This document shows, piece by piece, positions 9,835 to 19,548 of a stretch of DNA of 64,000 nucleotides. The stretch comes from Gammaproteobacteria bacterium (GTDB lineage Bacteria; Pseudomonadota; Gammaproteobacteria; Legionellales; Legionellaceae). A program made the position numbers and the translations under genes. The stretch's first letter is position 1. The number at the start of each line of letters is the position of its first letter. The notes under the pieces were generated by a model. The model saw only the letters and a program-made list of their open reading frames with translations. It was not told the DNA's origin and did not search any database. The stretch spans positions 212,721 to 276,720 of the forward strand of contig JANSXK010000001.1 of NCBI GenBank assembly GCA_024742995.1, in the 5' to 3' direction.

Positions 9835-12354
9835 ATGAATCATACCCTAGACATACTCTCGTATATGCACCAAGGTGCGATTATTATCACCCCGAATAAT
9901 CGCCTAAGCGCACAATTGCACCAACATTATGATCACCACTACCGCCCACAATCTCAAGCGGTTATCAAACCACGGTGTCTGTCTTATGAAGCCTTTATCC
10001 AGCATCTATTCAAACAATATAGGTATGAATGCCCCCACCAGACTCATCCTCTGCTGCTCACAACTCAACAACAGCGTTATATGTGGCATGTGATTCTTAG
10101 AGAACAAGGGGTGGATATCCCCAGTATGGGATTAATCAAAGAAGTTCAAGATGCCTGGAAATACTGTCAATTTTGGCAGATTTCTACAGAAGACGCTGCG
10201 TTTACGCAGACCACAGAAACACGACAGTTTCAGCGCTGGTTGCGAGCTTTTTTACAAACATTAGACGCAAAAGGTGTGATCACCATTGAACGCCTGCCTC
10301 AATACCTTATAGACCATTTAACCATCACACAGCCTACCAAAATGATTTGGACGTGTTTTGATGAATTTACACCTATCCAGCAATCCCTTCAAACACAATT
10401 ACAAACCCTAGGTTGTCAGCAATTATTCGATGACATTGCAGAAAAACCCATCCATGCACATTGCTTGTCTGTCCCTGATCAAAAAACAGAGTATCAGCAC
10501 ATGCTGACCTGGATAGAGCAACGTCTATCAGAAAAAACACAAAGTATCGCAATTGTCGTCCCCGAACTCGAAACACATGCATCCACAGTGCAAAGGATGT
10601 TTGAACAACGATTTACATCAGATCACTACAATATCTCTTACGGCACCCCACTCAATGCACAAAGCTTGGTAAGCGTGGCTTTACAATGGCTAGCATTGGA
10701 TTTGGATCAGATCAACGCCCACCAAATGCGTCTATTACTCCAATCCCCTTATATTACTGGTAGTCAAAGCGAATTTATTCTACGATCACAGTATCTACAA
10801 GACCATCGTCTAATGAAAGAACCAACGGTGTCCTGGGCCGTTTTTCTTAAAAAAATTGCGTCGCAATTACCCGAACTTCATATCGTATTGACACAATTAT
10901 CGGCCTATCCAGCTAAAGATACCCCTTGCGCCTGGGCGAACCATTTTAGAGATCGCTTAACACATTTGGGCTTTCCAGGTGACTATCCTATCCATTCACA
11001 AGCCTACCAGTGCTTCCAACGCTTTTTACTCCTATTTGATGAATTAATGAGCCTACAAGTCGTTACGCCAAGCATGACCACTGACGATGCCTTACAAACC
11101 ATGCAACAACTCGCTCAAACGACGCTCTTTCAGATTAAAAAGCCCCAAACTGCCATTACCGTACTTGGGATGCTCGAAGCATCTGGTTGCAATTTTGATA
11201 GTATTTGGATCATGGGTATGACCGACCAGTGTTTGCCGCAAAAAACCCGGTTTTCTGCTTTATTACCAATAGAACTACAAAAGGAATATGGTTTGCCACG
11301 CACATCTGCCCTGCGTGAATTAGAGCGGGCTCAGCTGGCTTTAAATCGATTTGGGCATGCCTGTGAGCATATGGTTTACAGTTACCCACACATGCTCAAT
11401 GATCAACCTCAATTACCTTGTGCTTTGATTCAACCCTACCCTCCTCTGATCATGCAGCTCGCTGAGATAACAGACAAGCCACTACAAATAGAAGTTTATA
11501 CAGACACTTTTCTTCACCCACCACCCTCTGTTGCTTCATTATCAGGTGGTACTGCATTACTAGCCAATCAAGCAAAATGCCCTTTTCAAGCCTTTGCTAC
11601 ACATCGTCTCAAGCTCAAACCTATACCAGAAATGACTGATGGCTTAGATCCGATGGAGCGCGGTATCCTCTTGCACCGCGTGATGGAAGACTTATGGTCC
11701 AAATTGGGCAGTCAGGCCGCGCTGGTAAGCATGAGTGCCGATCAATTAAACACTCATTTACGTCCCATCCTAAATACCGCAATCAAATCGGCAGCGCAAA
11801 GTTGTACCTCGTTCTCTTCACTAGCACAAGAAGTTGAATACCAACGATTGCAAACATTGGTTCATGCTTCTTTAATCAGGGAAAAACAAAGAACACCCTT
11901 CGTCATTGAAGCCATAGAAAAAACCTATACTTTCACAATTGGTTCGATCCCGTTTCACATTCGTATTGATCGCCTCGATAAACAAATAAGTGATAACCAT
12001 AAAATTGTCATTGACTACAAAACCACATTACCAACAAGCAAGCCATGGTTAGAAGATCGCCCTGAAGCGCCGCAATTACTACTGTATGCCCTTTTAGATC
12101 AAGACATCACGACATTGATGTTCATGCAACTTAAAGCAGGTCATATCACGGTTAGCGGTATCACTGCGGACGATCTACTGATGCAAGGTGTCACAAAACT
12201 CAAACCTAATGAAAACTGGGCAGACTACCAGAATCGTTGGCACAAAGAATTAAACGATTTGGTACAAGAAATAGAGCAAGGTTATTGTGCACCGCAACCG
12301 AAACGAGCCGGCATTTGCCAACAGTGTTCATTTCAATCACTGTGTAGACTTTAG
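9835..12354 (+). CDS. AddB/RecB-like PD-(D/E)XK nuclease, probable DNA-repair protein
   Basis: An 839-residue protein of the AddB-like 'probable DNA repair protein' group, built from an inactivated helicase-like front and a C-terminal RecB-family nuclease. Visible features: TPNNRLSAQLHQHYD near residue 20, WIMGMTDQCLP and PRTSALRELERAQL in the central part, then CPFQAFATHRLKLKP, ERGILLHRVMEDLW and the nuclease signature IRIDRLDK...IVIDYKTT. Cysteines around CPF and the C-terminal CQQCSFQSLC fit the iron-sulfur staple of AddB nucleases. It probably processes DNA ends; a partner helicase is not in the window. Confidence 0.82.
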   Translation: MNHTLDILSYMHQGAIIITPNNRLSAQLHQHYDHHYRPQSQAVIKPRCLSYEAFIQHLFKQYRYECPHQTHPLLLTTQQQRYMWHVILREQGVDIPSMGLIKEVQDAWKYCQFWQISTEDAAFTQTTETRQFQRWLRAFLQTLDAKGVITIERLPQYLIDHLTITQPTKMIWTCFDEFTPIQQSLQTQLQTLGCQQLFDDIAEKPIHAHCLSVPDQKTEYQHMLTWIEQRLSEKTQSIAIVVPELETHASTVQRMFEQRFTSDHYNISYGTPLNAQSLVSVALQWLALDLDQINAHQMRLLLQSPYITGSQSEFILRSQYLQDHRLMKEPTVSWAVFLKKIASQLPELHIVLTQLSAYPAKDTPCAWANHFRDRLTHLGFPGDYPIHSQAYQCFQRFLLLFDELMSLQVVTPSMTTDDALQTMQQLAQTTLFQIKKPQTAITVLGMLEASGCNFDSIWIMGMTDQCLPQKTRFSALLPIELQKEYGLPRTSALRELERAQLALNRFGHACEHMVYSYPHMLNDQPQLPCALIQPYPPLIMQLAEITDKPLQIEVYTDTFLHPPPSVASLSGGTALLANQAKCPFQAFATHRLKLKPIPEMTDGLDPMERGILLHRVMEDLWSKLGSQAALVSMSADQLNTHLRPILNTAIKSAAQSCTSFSSLAQEVEYQRLQTLVHASLIREKQRTPFVIEAIEKTYTFTIGSIPFHIRIDRLDKQISDNHKIVIDYKTTLPTSKPWLEDRPEAPQLLLYALLDQDITTLMFMQLKAGHITVSGITADDLLMQGVTKLKPNENWADYQNRWHKELNDLVQEIEQGYCAPQPKRAGICQQCSFQSLCRL

Positions 12355-12360
12355 ATCAAA

Positions 12361-14325
12361 CTATGATCGCCTAGAGGGTCCTGAAGGTATTTTGTGCCTG
12401 GATTGCTGAGATTGTGCATCATTGGTTCTCACTTTATGTATCTTTCTGCGAACTTGATCCTGGTTCCGTAACAACGCATTGTTTTTTAACTTGTTGGTCA
12501 CTGCTTCGAATTGTTTGCCTTGCTTCTTTTCTTGTTCAATGCTTGATTGTGATGAGAAAACAGATTTTAACCACTCTAAAAATTTCTTCATGCCACCTGC
12601 TGTGGGCGCAGAAACCTGATTCATTCTATTTATCAGGCCATCATATTTTTTTCTTTTGGCCTGACTTAAAGGCTGTACAGTAAGTGCGTACGTTGATACT
12701 GCCGCATCCAAATACAAAGCATGATGTTTCGCTTCAGACATGGTAGAGGTCGGAATCCCTTTAAGAATATCAAGTGCTTGACTTGATGCTTCTGTGTCCA
12801 ACATTTTTAATTCAGAAATGCACTCTCCTAAACGACGATCTAACAATTCACCTGCGCGTTTACTTGGACAATTGGCATCACGCCATTCCACAAGCCACTG
12901 TTTATTTTCCTCTCTTATCTCGCCTGGATTTGCTTGCATATACTGATCCACAGCATTCCAAAGCACATCCAAATGGTCGTTCATCCCACGACCTTTCACC
13001 ATACTAGGCGCCGCTTGTAATGCTTGCTCAAATTCTTCACGACTCATGGGCGTGTCTGTCTCGAAAGAAAGCATTAAATTGTAATAAGCTGAAGAAATAC
13101 CGCCTCGATCAATCGCATCTTTACAAGAAAAATTATAGGTATTGACATCAAGCTGGTTTAAAATAAAATTGGGTAGTTCAAATTTAATAAAATGCACCCA
13201 AACCGCCTGGCGCTGTGCTTCAGAAAGCAATTTCTTGTCACTCAAACCTAATTTCTCAAAACTATTTTCCAAAAGAGTATTCAAAGTATCATGTTCTTCT
13301 TCTTTAGAACCAAATATTAATCGACGTGCTTTTTCACTGATATAAAAATCTTTAATAAATGCAGCGGCCTTTGGATTTTCCATGGCAATATCTAAAAACA
13401 ATTGCTTAATTTGACCACGATTTATGGTAGGGTCACAGTGAAAAACATCGTGATGTGACATCAAGCCTTTATCTGCAGGAAAAGTGATCACAACAACATT
13501 ATCGTGTTCAGCTTCTAAACGATGTAGTTCTCTGGTCAATGAAGACTCAAACCACCCTTCATAAACATCTTTTAAATTAAGCGACGCTTTTTTTCTATGC
13601 ATACCTAAATTATTGAAGTAAATATGTGTGATTTTTTTTCTAGCGTCATCTTGTTGATCCACGTTTAGACGTGCTTGCGCTGTTAAAAAACGGTGAAAAA
13701 TTGGGCTCACACGTGCAAAACGATTATCAACTTGTCCTTGCGTCCCGAATCGCAACTCTTGTGACAATTCGTCTTGATTATATGTATAACGACGTTCTGT
13801 TGATAAGCTGGTGGTATGACTGGGCTTATATTCAGCGCTCACGATATCCATGGTGCGCGATAATGTTTCTTCTTTTTGTGCAGGAGTATAAAGATTGATT
13901 CTAGCCTGTTTATCATCACGTAAACTAGATTTTATTTCTCCCTTCACCGGCGCTGTAGAAGGTGTCTTTTCAAAAATAACACCCTTAACAGCTTCAAACG
14001 TTTCTTCTAAAATATGATTGTCATTTTCAAACATTGAAATAAAAAATTGATCAAATGATTCACCCTCTAAAGTATGTTCTTCAAGCAAGGCATCCTCTAA
14101 TTCTTCCATGACAAGTGTATACATTGTGCCGTATGCAATGGTTGGATCATAGGCTGAATGCGTATCTTGTTGCATCATTTGGATGAATTTAAAAGATTCC
14201 ATATCTTCAGGAATTGGTGCGGGTAATTTGAGTTTTAAGAGATATTTATGGCAGTTCTTATTATGCAGCTCATCACTAGTGCCAACGGCTGCTGCGACTC
14301 GTTTATTAGGTTTTTTTGACTTCAT
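12361..14325 (-). CDS. Large orphan protein with CX5R phosphatase-like motif, possible effector
   Basis: A 654-residue soluble protein with basic, low-complexity ends and no signal peptide. Residues 399-412 read FSCKDAIDRGGISS: Cys401 and Arg407 form a CX5R loop of the kind used by protein-tyrosine and phosphoinositide phosphatases, including Legionella phosphoinositide-phosphatase effectors. HHDVFHCDPT at 291-300 and conserved-looking aromatic stretches (HIYFNNLG, VWVHFIKFELPNF) precede it. The tail (about 600-654) is strongly basic and rich in Q, R and S. It is a monocistron with its own extended -10 promoter. Fold and activity are unproven; the CX5R could be coincidental, although the flanking DRGG and SSAYYNL look conserved. 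Confidence 0.6.
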   Translation of the reverse strand: MKSKKPNKRVAAAVGTSDELHNKNCHKYLLKLKLPAPIPEDMESFKFIQMMQQDTHSAYDPTIAYGTMYTLVMEELEDALLEEHTLEGESFDQFFISMFENDNHILEETFEAVKGVIFEKTPSTAPVKGEIKSSLRDDKQARINLYTPAQKEETLSRTMDIVSAEYKPSHTTSLSTERRYTYNQDELSQELRFGTQGQVDNRFARVSPIFHRFLTAQARLNVDQQDDARKKITHIYFNNLGMHRKKASLNLKDVYEGWFESSLTRELHRLEAEHDNVVVITFPADKGLMSHHDVFHCDPTINRGQIKQLFLDIAMENPKAAAFIKDFYISEKARRLIFGSKEEEHDTLNTLLENSFEKLGLSDKKLLSEAQRQAVWVHFIKFELPNFILNQLDVNTYNFSCKDAIDRGGISSAYYNLMLSFETDTPMSREEFEQALQAAPSMVKGRGMNDHLDVLWNAVDQYMQANPGEIREENKQWLVEWRDANCPSKRAGELLDRRLGECISELKMLDTEASSQALDILKGIPTSTMSEAKHHALYLDAAVSTYALTVQPLSQAKRKKYDGLINRMNQVSAPTAGGMKKFLEWLKSVFSSQSSIEQEKKQGKQFEAVTNKLKNNALLRNQDQVRRKIHKVRTNDAQSQQSRHKIPSGPSRRS

Positions 14326-14356
14326 TTTAACACCAAAATAACACTCAGTTTGTATT

Positions 14357-14365
14357 ATTATAGCA
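14357..14365 (-). promoter_or_regulatory. Extended -10 promoter of the CX5R-protein gene
   Basis: On the minus strand the sequence TGCTATAAT (TGn plus a perfect TATAAT) lies about 32 bp upstream of the ATG at 14325. The -35 region is weak, as is usual with extended -10 promoters. Confidence 0.5.
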
Positions 14366-14473
14366 CATATAACCTGTTTTTTCTATTGAAAAGCATGAAT
14401 ATGAACATTGTTCAACCAGCAGATCATGTTATTTGAGCGCCGGTATATTCATGAACAAAACCCAGAAATTCAG

Positions 14474-14502
14474 TTGACAAAAGAAGCAAATCTCTGCAAA
14501 AT
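14474..14502 (+). promoter_or_regulatory. Promoter of tRNA-Gln
   Basis: TTGACA, a 17-bp spacer and CAAAAT, followed by a C-rich discriminator (CCCCGC), about 31 bp before the tRNA. The GC-rich discriminator is typical of stringently controlled stable-RNA promoters. Confidence 0.6.
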
Positions 14503-14533
14503 ACCCCGCATGTCGCAATGATAGTCAGTCTAT

Positions 14534-14609
14534 TGGGGTGTCGCCAAGCGGTTAAGGCACAGGGTTTTGATCCCTGCATACCTAGGTTCGAATCCTAGCA
14601 CCCCAGCCA
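14534..14609 (+). tRNA. tRNA-Gln (anticodon TTG)
   Basis: Cloverleaf with acceptor stem TGGGGTG/CACCCCA, anticodon stem CAGGG/CCCTG, loop TTTTGAT with anticodon TTG at 14567-14569, T-arm CTAGG-TTCGAAT-CCTAG and an encoded CCA end. The U1-A72 pair with G73 is typical of bacterial glutamine tRNAs. prs follows 262 bp downstream, a conserved gammaproteobacterial association. Confidence 0.97.
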
Positions 14610-14642
14610 AAATATAAAAATGAGCAAGGCAGAAAAAGCGTG

Positions 14643-14672
14643 TTGACAGCACATTCCCATGAGTGCTAATTT
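14643..14672 (+). promoter_or_regulatory. Putative prs promoter
   Basis: Perfect TTGACA at 14643-14648, 18-bp spacer, and TAATTT at 14667-14672 preceded by TGC (extended -10). Transcription would begin near 14680, giving prs a leader of about 190 nt that contains a long hairpin. Confidence 0.55.
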
Positions 14673-14751
14673 GTAAACTATTGAACGCTAACAGCGCTCA
14701 AGAAAGAAGATAATATAATCAAACAGGCCATTAACAATTTTACATAGAACG

Positions 14752-14848
14752 TAAACAGATAGCAGAAAATAACGAGAAGGATGCGCGTGTTAACATTCGC
14801 CTAAATAATAACAATAATACTTTCTTGTTGTTTTCTGCTATGTGTTTA
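14752..14848 (+). promoter_or_regulatory. Long leader hairpin upstream of prs
   Basis: The 22 bases 14752-14773 pair with 14827-14848, with two internal irregularities (one mismatch, one possible G-U) around the shared core ATAGCAGAAAA / TTTTCTGCTAT. The enclosed loop is 53 nt and holds a small TGTTAACA palindrome and an A/U-rich run. The right arm ends about 23 nt before the prs ATG, close to the GAAGAGG ribosome-binding site. This suggests leader-mediated control or mRNA protection. It matches no riboswitch family I can name. Confidence 0.5.
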
Positions 14849-14871
14849 TTTTTCGAAGAGGTTAGTTTTAC

Positions 14872-15819
14872 ATGTCAAGCATGATGATTTTCACTGGTAA
14901 TTCTAATCCCGCATTCGCATCTCATATTGCAGAACATTTACATTTGAAGCTAGGCAAAGCCCACGTTGGAACATTCAGCGATGGTGAAACCATGGTTGAG
15001 ATTTTAGAAAATGTGCGTGGAAAAGATGTCTTTGTAATGCAGTCTACTTCTGCACCCGCCAATGATAATTTGATGGAATTATTAACCATGGCAGACGCGT
15101 TACGACGATCATCAGCTGCGCGTATTACCGCAGTTATGCCCTATTTTGGATATGCCAGACAAGACCGTAGAGTTCGTTCTGCACGAGTCCCTATTACTGC
15201 CAAGGTCGTAGCCGATATGATGGCGTCTGTCGGCATTTGTCGTGTTTTGACAGTAGATTTACATGCCGATCAAATTCAAGGCTTCTTTTATATGCCAGTA
15301 GACAATGTCTACTCTACATCCATCATGCTCATCGACGTTGAAAAACAAAACCTAGAGCCATTGATGGTCGTTTCACCAGATGTCGGTGGTGTGGTACGTG
15401 CTCGTGCCATGGCAAAACGTTTGAATGACGCAGAATTAGCGATTATTGATAAACGTCGTAGTGGGCCTAATAAATCTGAGGTCATGCATATCATTGGCGA
15501 GCCGGCCAACAAACACTGTATTCTCATTGATGATATTGTAGACACGGCCGGTACTATTTGTACAGCAGCAACATCACTCAAAAATGCAGGCGCTCTGAGC
15601 GTGCGTGCCTATATCACTCATCCTGTTTTATCGGGTGATGCATTAGAAAACATCACTCAGTCTTCGATTGATGAAATTGTGGTTACTGATACCATTCCAT
15701 TATCCGAGGAAGCTAAGAAATGCTCAAAAATTCGTGTGATAAGTCTTGCTGAACTATTGGCTCAAGCGATAAAACGTGTGAATGATGAGCAATCTGTCAG
15801 CTCCATGTTTGCGGATTGA
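14872..15819 (+). CDS. prs: Ribose-phosphate pyrophosphokinase (PRPP synthetase)
   Basis: Makes phosphoribosyl pyrophosphate from ribose 5-phosphate and ATP for purine, pyrimidine, histidine, tryptophan and NAD synthesis. 315 residues, the normal length. Visible: [17 protein letters not shown] start, [43 protein letters not shown], and the PRPP-binding loop [11 protein letters not shown]. It sits downstream of tRNA-Gln. The rplY-pth pair that often follows prs in gammaproteobacteria is not seen; about 300 bp without a convincing gene follow instead. Confidence 0.97.
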   Translation: MSSMMIFTGNSNPAFASHIAEHLHLKLGKAHVGTFSDGETMVEILENVRGKDVFVMQSTSAPANDNLMELLTMADALRRSSAARITAVMPYFGYARQDRRVRSARVPITAKVVADMMASVGICRVLTVDLHADQIQGFFYMPVDNVYSTSIMLIDVEKQNLEPLMVVSPDVGGVVRARAMAKRLNDAELAIIDKRRSGPNKSEVMHIIGEPANKHCILIDDIVDTAGTICTAATSLKNAGALSVRAYITHPVLSGDALENITQSSIDEIVVTDTIPLSEEAKKCSKIRVISLAELLAQAIKRVNDEQSVSSMFAD

Positions 15820-16119
15820 GAAGATTATCGACGACCTAAAACCGAGTACACACCACCGTGAGAAGATATTGTCTTGTACAACAAGCAATAAGATCAGAGC
15901 AGTCGCTAAACAAAATATATTTGTAAAAATCCATCTCTTTACTATGAAAAAAGCTTTTCAGAAACGCACAAAAGTGACGGAAGAATAAAGAGAATATGCA
16001 GATAAATATACCGTATCAACTAATACAGACGGCCAATGATAAACGCTACCCTCCTCCATTGTATGAAGGAAGGCAACATCTAAAATTAATTTGATAGTAT
16101 GAATTTCAAATCTGAGGAA
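15820..16119. other. Intergenic stretch with no supported gene
   Basis: 300 bp between prs and the convergent fis. A 68-codon frame at 15782-15988 overlaps the prs end and continues into this region; it has no ribosome-binding site or recognisable similarity and I do not regard it as coding. No clear terminator hairpin with a T-run is visible. Confidence 0.6.
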
Positions 16120-16401
16120 TTAATCTCTAGAGCCAACATATTTATCATCAAAATAATGGCGTAGTTTCGTTCTCAAAGTACCACGACTGATTCCTAACAT
16201 AATCGCAGCACGAGATTGGTTATATTTGCAATGTTCCATAACTGCTCTAAACAAAGGCGTTTCTACCTCTTCTAGCACAAACTGATACAAATCAACAGGA
16301 TCAGTGCCCTTCAGCTCTGAGAAATACTTTTGAACCGACTGTGTCACGCTAGCGGCCAAGGATGCAGTAGTATCTCCTGCTTCATTGCTGATTATTGTCA
16401 T
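16120..16401 (-). CDS. fis: Fis-family DNA-binding protein
   Basis: A 93-residue nucleoid protein that bends DNA and activates stable-RNA promoters. The C-terminal helix-turn-helix is unmistakable: ALFRAVMEHCKYNQ-type stretch followed by QSRAAIMLGISRGTLRTKL. The N-terminal half differs from enterobacterial Fis but has the expected length and helical character. A strong AGGAG site precedes ATG 16401. In enterobacteria fis follows dusB; here it is a separate unit, as in several Legionellales that carry more than one Fis. Confidence 0.9.
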   Translation of the reverse strand: MTIISNEAGDTTASLAASVTQSVQKYFSELKGTDPVDLYQFVLEEVETPLFRAVMEHCKYNQSRAAIMLGISRGTLRTKLRHYFDDKYVGSRD

Positions 16402-16544
16402 TATTATTAACTCCTTTGCTTAAAAACGTTATTCTAACTAATTGGACAATTCCTGACAAGCCAATTCAGAAAATTTAATATGCCCTTGGATCTTGATCAT
16501 ACGAACACCGAATACCGCGCCCATCAAAATCAAAGGATATAAGA

Positions 16545-17999
16545 TTATATGATTAACATGTTCGATGTAAAGGGGTGTCCATTAACAAATAATTTACCAT
16601 CACCACATTTCAAATCAATCACAAAATCAGACCCCTCTTTAACCAACACACCGAGATGAATTAATGCTTGGATTTTTTCATCAGTTTTTTGCGTTAGTTG
16701 CGACTCAATCGAGGCTGTGGGTGTTGCTGGTGACATATTATGAGCTGCAGCCACAGATGGCGCTACAGGTGCGGCAGCGGCTGCCTCCAATTTTTGTTTG
16801 ATACCGTAGCGAACCCAAGTCTTCAATAAATCAGCAGACACGGTGATATGGCTCTGTCCTGTCATTTTTTGTAACAATTGAAAAGGATTGGATAACGCAT
16901 TCTCAGGCAAACCAATTTCTAGGTTTCCTGATAACTGCCCTTCTGGAAAACTTAAGTCGAGTTTTTTTACATTAAATTGCGCGCCTTTGTTTAACAGGGC
17001 TGGCAAATCCGTAATCAATGACAACATAATGCGCTGACGATCACCAGCAGACTCATGTTGTGATTGATATAATTTCTGATTGACATGACCCAATGTTTTT
17101 GTATCAATATTTTTGATTGACACTTCAAGTTCACTTGGTCCATATGTTTTATCATAAAGAACAGCACCTCCCATCGAAGCGAAAAAATCGGCTTCAAAAA
17201 GACCCTTCCTCGCATCACTCCGGGATTTGAACGCCACTTCTTTTAAGCCAGCAATGTGCTGTTTTCCGTCAGAGGAAGTCATCGAAACAGAAGGCACATG
17301 TAATTGTGCCGTGCCCAGATAAACGTTGTCACTATCTTGATGCAATTTATATTTACTATTGACAGGTCCTAAAGCACCTTTAACGCCATTTTTGAGCCAA
17401 GTTAAACCTTCGATTTGAAACAAACCTTGAAGGTCTTCTTTATGTGAGGAAACACTCAATGCCGCTGTCATACCCATCCATTCTAAACGACTGTCGCCAT
17501 TTTTGGTCACCAAGGTAAAGTGAGGCACTTTCAAATGAATAATAGTTTTAATGAAATAATTAACAAACACTGTAATATTCAAAACTGGTTTTGTGGAACT
17601 GGCATCGTACTCAGCATGAAATTTTTGTTCGTAAATACGTGGCAATACTATTGCAGATCGCGCATAACCAAAACCAAAGCGTGGTGCACCATCCACCCAC
17701 ATCACTGGTCCGTGATATATTTTAAGGGGTACTTGAGTAGTATATATTTTTTTAGGTGCCAGGATGCGGCGACCTTGGGGATCAGATGCTTTCTGCAGCA
17801 TCGACACTGTCCACTGCAAATCAGCTTGTGAATGAAACCAGCCTCTTTGATAATTCTTTACCGTAACTTCTACGCCTTCAGATTGATTCAGCACATCAAT
17901 ATTCTTTTGTAAAACACGCTCGGTCACCACACCCATGCCGTAGTAACCCCCTAAAAGAATAATGACACCCACGATGCCTAATCCAATCCATTTTTTCAT
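16545..17999 (-). CDS. YdgA-like DUF945 protein
   Basis: A 484-residue protein with one N-terminal membrane anchor (KWIGLGIVGVIILLGGYYGMG) and a long, beta-rich periplasmic part, matching the DUF945/YdgA family of inner-membrane proteins of unknown function. The family pattern VEVTVKNYQRGWFHS follows the anchor (about residues 45-60). ATG 17999 is chosen over 18020 because the GGAGG site lies 6 nt before it. An alanine/proline-rich linker (about residues 405-435) separates a short C-terminal segment. It lies between an MFS gene and fis on the same strand. Confidence 0.75.
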   Translation of the reverse strand: MKKWIGLGIVGVIILLGGYYGMGVVTERVLQKNIDVLNQSEGVEVTVKNYQRGWFHSQADLQWTVSMLQKASDPQGRRILAPKKIYTTQVPLKIYHGPVMWVDGAPRFGFGYARSAIVLPRIYEQKFHAEYDASSTKPVLNITVFVNYFIKTIIHLKVPHFTLVTKNGDSRLEWMGMTAALSVSSHKEDLQGLFQIEGLTWLKNGVKGALGPVNSKYKLHQDSDNVYLGTAQLHVPSVSMTSSDGKQHIAGLKEVAFKSRSDARKGLFEADFFASMGGAVLYDKTYGPSELEVSIKNIDTKTLGHVNQKLYQSQHESAGDRQRIMLSLITDLPALLNKGAQFNVKKLDLSFPEGQLSGNLEIGLPENALSNPFQLLQKMTGQSHITVSADLLKTWVRYGIKQKLEAAAAAPVAPSVAAAHNMSPATPTASIESQLTQKTDEKIQALIHLGVLVKEGSDFVIDLKCGDGKLFVNGHPFTSNMLII

Positions 18000-18090
18000 G
18001 CCATCCTCCAGCAGTTTCATACCCGCAGATCCATATGACTTACCAGTATATATGGTCTTTTTTGATTAAACAAATAACCAAGGCGTGTCC

Positions 18091-19362
18091 TTAGTCACCT
18101 TTCAAACGCGAGCAATGGGTTTCCTTAATGCTCAGTGCAGTCAAGCACGCCATTAAAGAAAAAATAGGCAATAACCATAACCCTGCTTGAAAATCAGATA
18201 ATTGTAATAATTCCACGTGATACCCCCTCACGCCTGCATGGTGATCAACCAAATACCCCACCAAAGGTTGTAATCCTGCACCGATAAAAATAGACAGCAT
18301 ATTAGTAAAAGCAAGCGCAGTCCCAATCACGGTGCGTCCCACCAATTCTGTGGATACAGCGTAGGCCACTGCTACGCCACTATTGGTGACACCATAGAAA
18401 AAGAAGATCAAGCAAGAAAACCAAGGCGACAGTGTGGGATAAAAAACAAAGAGCGATGTCAAAACCGCGCCACATAGACCTGAAAACACCATCAATGGCT
18501 TGCGACGTCCAACTTTATCCGATATATATCCAAACAAAGGACCGCCTACTACCCAACCAATAAAAATCAATCCCACTGCAAATGCAGCATAATGGACCGT
18601 GAACCCACGACCATACGCTAAATAAGCAGGCCCCATAGATTCACCAATTACTGTAGTGGGCGCATATAAAAAACCAGCATATAAAGCATTCAGCCATACC
18701 TGTCGAGTCGACAAAACACTCTGCAAACTCTTCCATAAAGGAAGGGAGGTTTCTGTGTTTCGTTTCAATTTCTTGGTCACAACCCCCGGACTATCCTGAA
18801 CATACAAGAACAATAATGCAGCCAAAACAATAAAAATAATGGATACGATACTCATGCTTTGGCGCCATCCTACACTAGTCACCAAAAAAGACAGTGGTGC
18901 TTGGCCTGCGCAAGCACCCAGCATGCCCAGCGCTTGCGTCAACCCTGCCAATAAACCCAGTTTTGCAGGGGGAAACCATGATGTCGCTAATCGCAATGCC
19001 GAAACAAAAGCAAATGCAGCGCTAAACCCAATCAATAATCGCGCAAAAGAAGCTGTCGCCAAACCATGTGACAACGCAAAAATATAGCATCCCAACGCTG
19101 TGATTAAAGACATAACCGTTAAAAGATAACGGATATTAATCCGATCAACCATTAATCCAACAGGAAGCTGCATGGCGATATAAGGGATATAAAAAAATGC
19201 AGTTAACGTCGTGAACCCTACTTCATTCATGCCGAAAGCAATTTGCAAATCTCGATGCATCACAGCTGGCGCAACACGCGCCAGATAATCAGCAAAAAAG
19301 AAGGTTGCAGCTAATCCCCAGACAAACCAGGCGTGAGATTGCTTATACTTAGTTTTGACCAT
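18091..19362 (-). CDS. MFS transporter
   Basis: A 423-residue major-facilitator protein with twelve predicted membrane segments. The signature after segment 2 reads PVGLMVDRINIRYLL, and its counterpart in the second half reads GPLFGYISDKVGRRKPLM, the classic GxxxDxxGRR loop. The opening AWFVWGLAATFFFADYLARVAP resembles the hexuronate/phthalate-type anion:cation symporter branch common in Legionella and Coxiella. Substrate unknown. A GGTGG ribosome-binding site precedes ATG 19362. Confidence 0.85.
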   Translation of the reverse strand: MVKTKYKQSHAWFVWGLAATFFFADYLARVAPAVMHRDLQIAFGMNEVGFTTLTAFFYIPYIAMQLPVGLMVDRINIRYLLTVMSLITALGCYIFALSHGLATASFARLLIGFSAAFAFVSALRLATSWFPPAKLGLLAGLTQALGMLGACAGQAPLSFLVTSVGWRQSMSIVSIIFIVLAALLFLYVQDSPGVVTKKLKRNTETSLPLWKSLQSVLSTRQVWLNALYAGFLYAPTTVIGESMGPAYLAYGRGFTVHYAAFAVGLIFIGWVVGGPLFGYISDKVGRRKPLMVFSGLCGAVLTSLFVFYPTLSPWFSCLIFFFYGVTNSGVAVAYAVSTELVGRTVIGTALAFTNMLSIFIGAGLQPLVGYLVDHHAGVRGYHVELLQLSDFQAGLWLLPIFSLMACLTALSIKETHCSRLKGD

Positions 19363-19548
19363 TTTCTACCACCAACATTTGTATCAAGTTAACGCTACTG
19401 ATCCAGTGAACGAGTCTCAAGACGTGGTTACGAAGTTTGATGCATTACTTCTAAAGATGTTCTCATTCTGAAATAATGATAAAACGTGCTACACATTTAT
19501 AAAATAAAGAGTATACTGGTATGTTTTTAAATTTCAATACAAGTCATC

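Noticed and set aside
15782..15988. 68-codon frame overlapping the end of prs
   Set aside because: No ribosome-binding site, unusual composition for this genome and no recognisable similarity to L25 or any other protein; best treated as chance.
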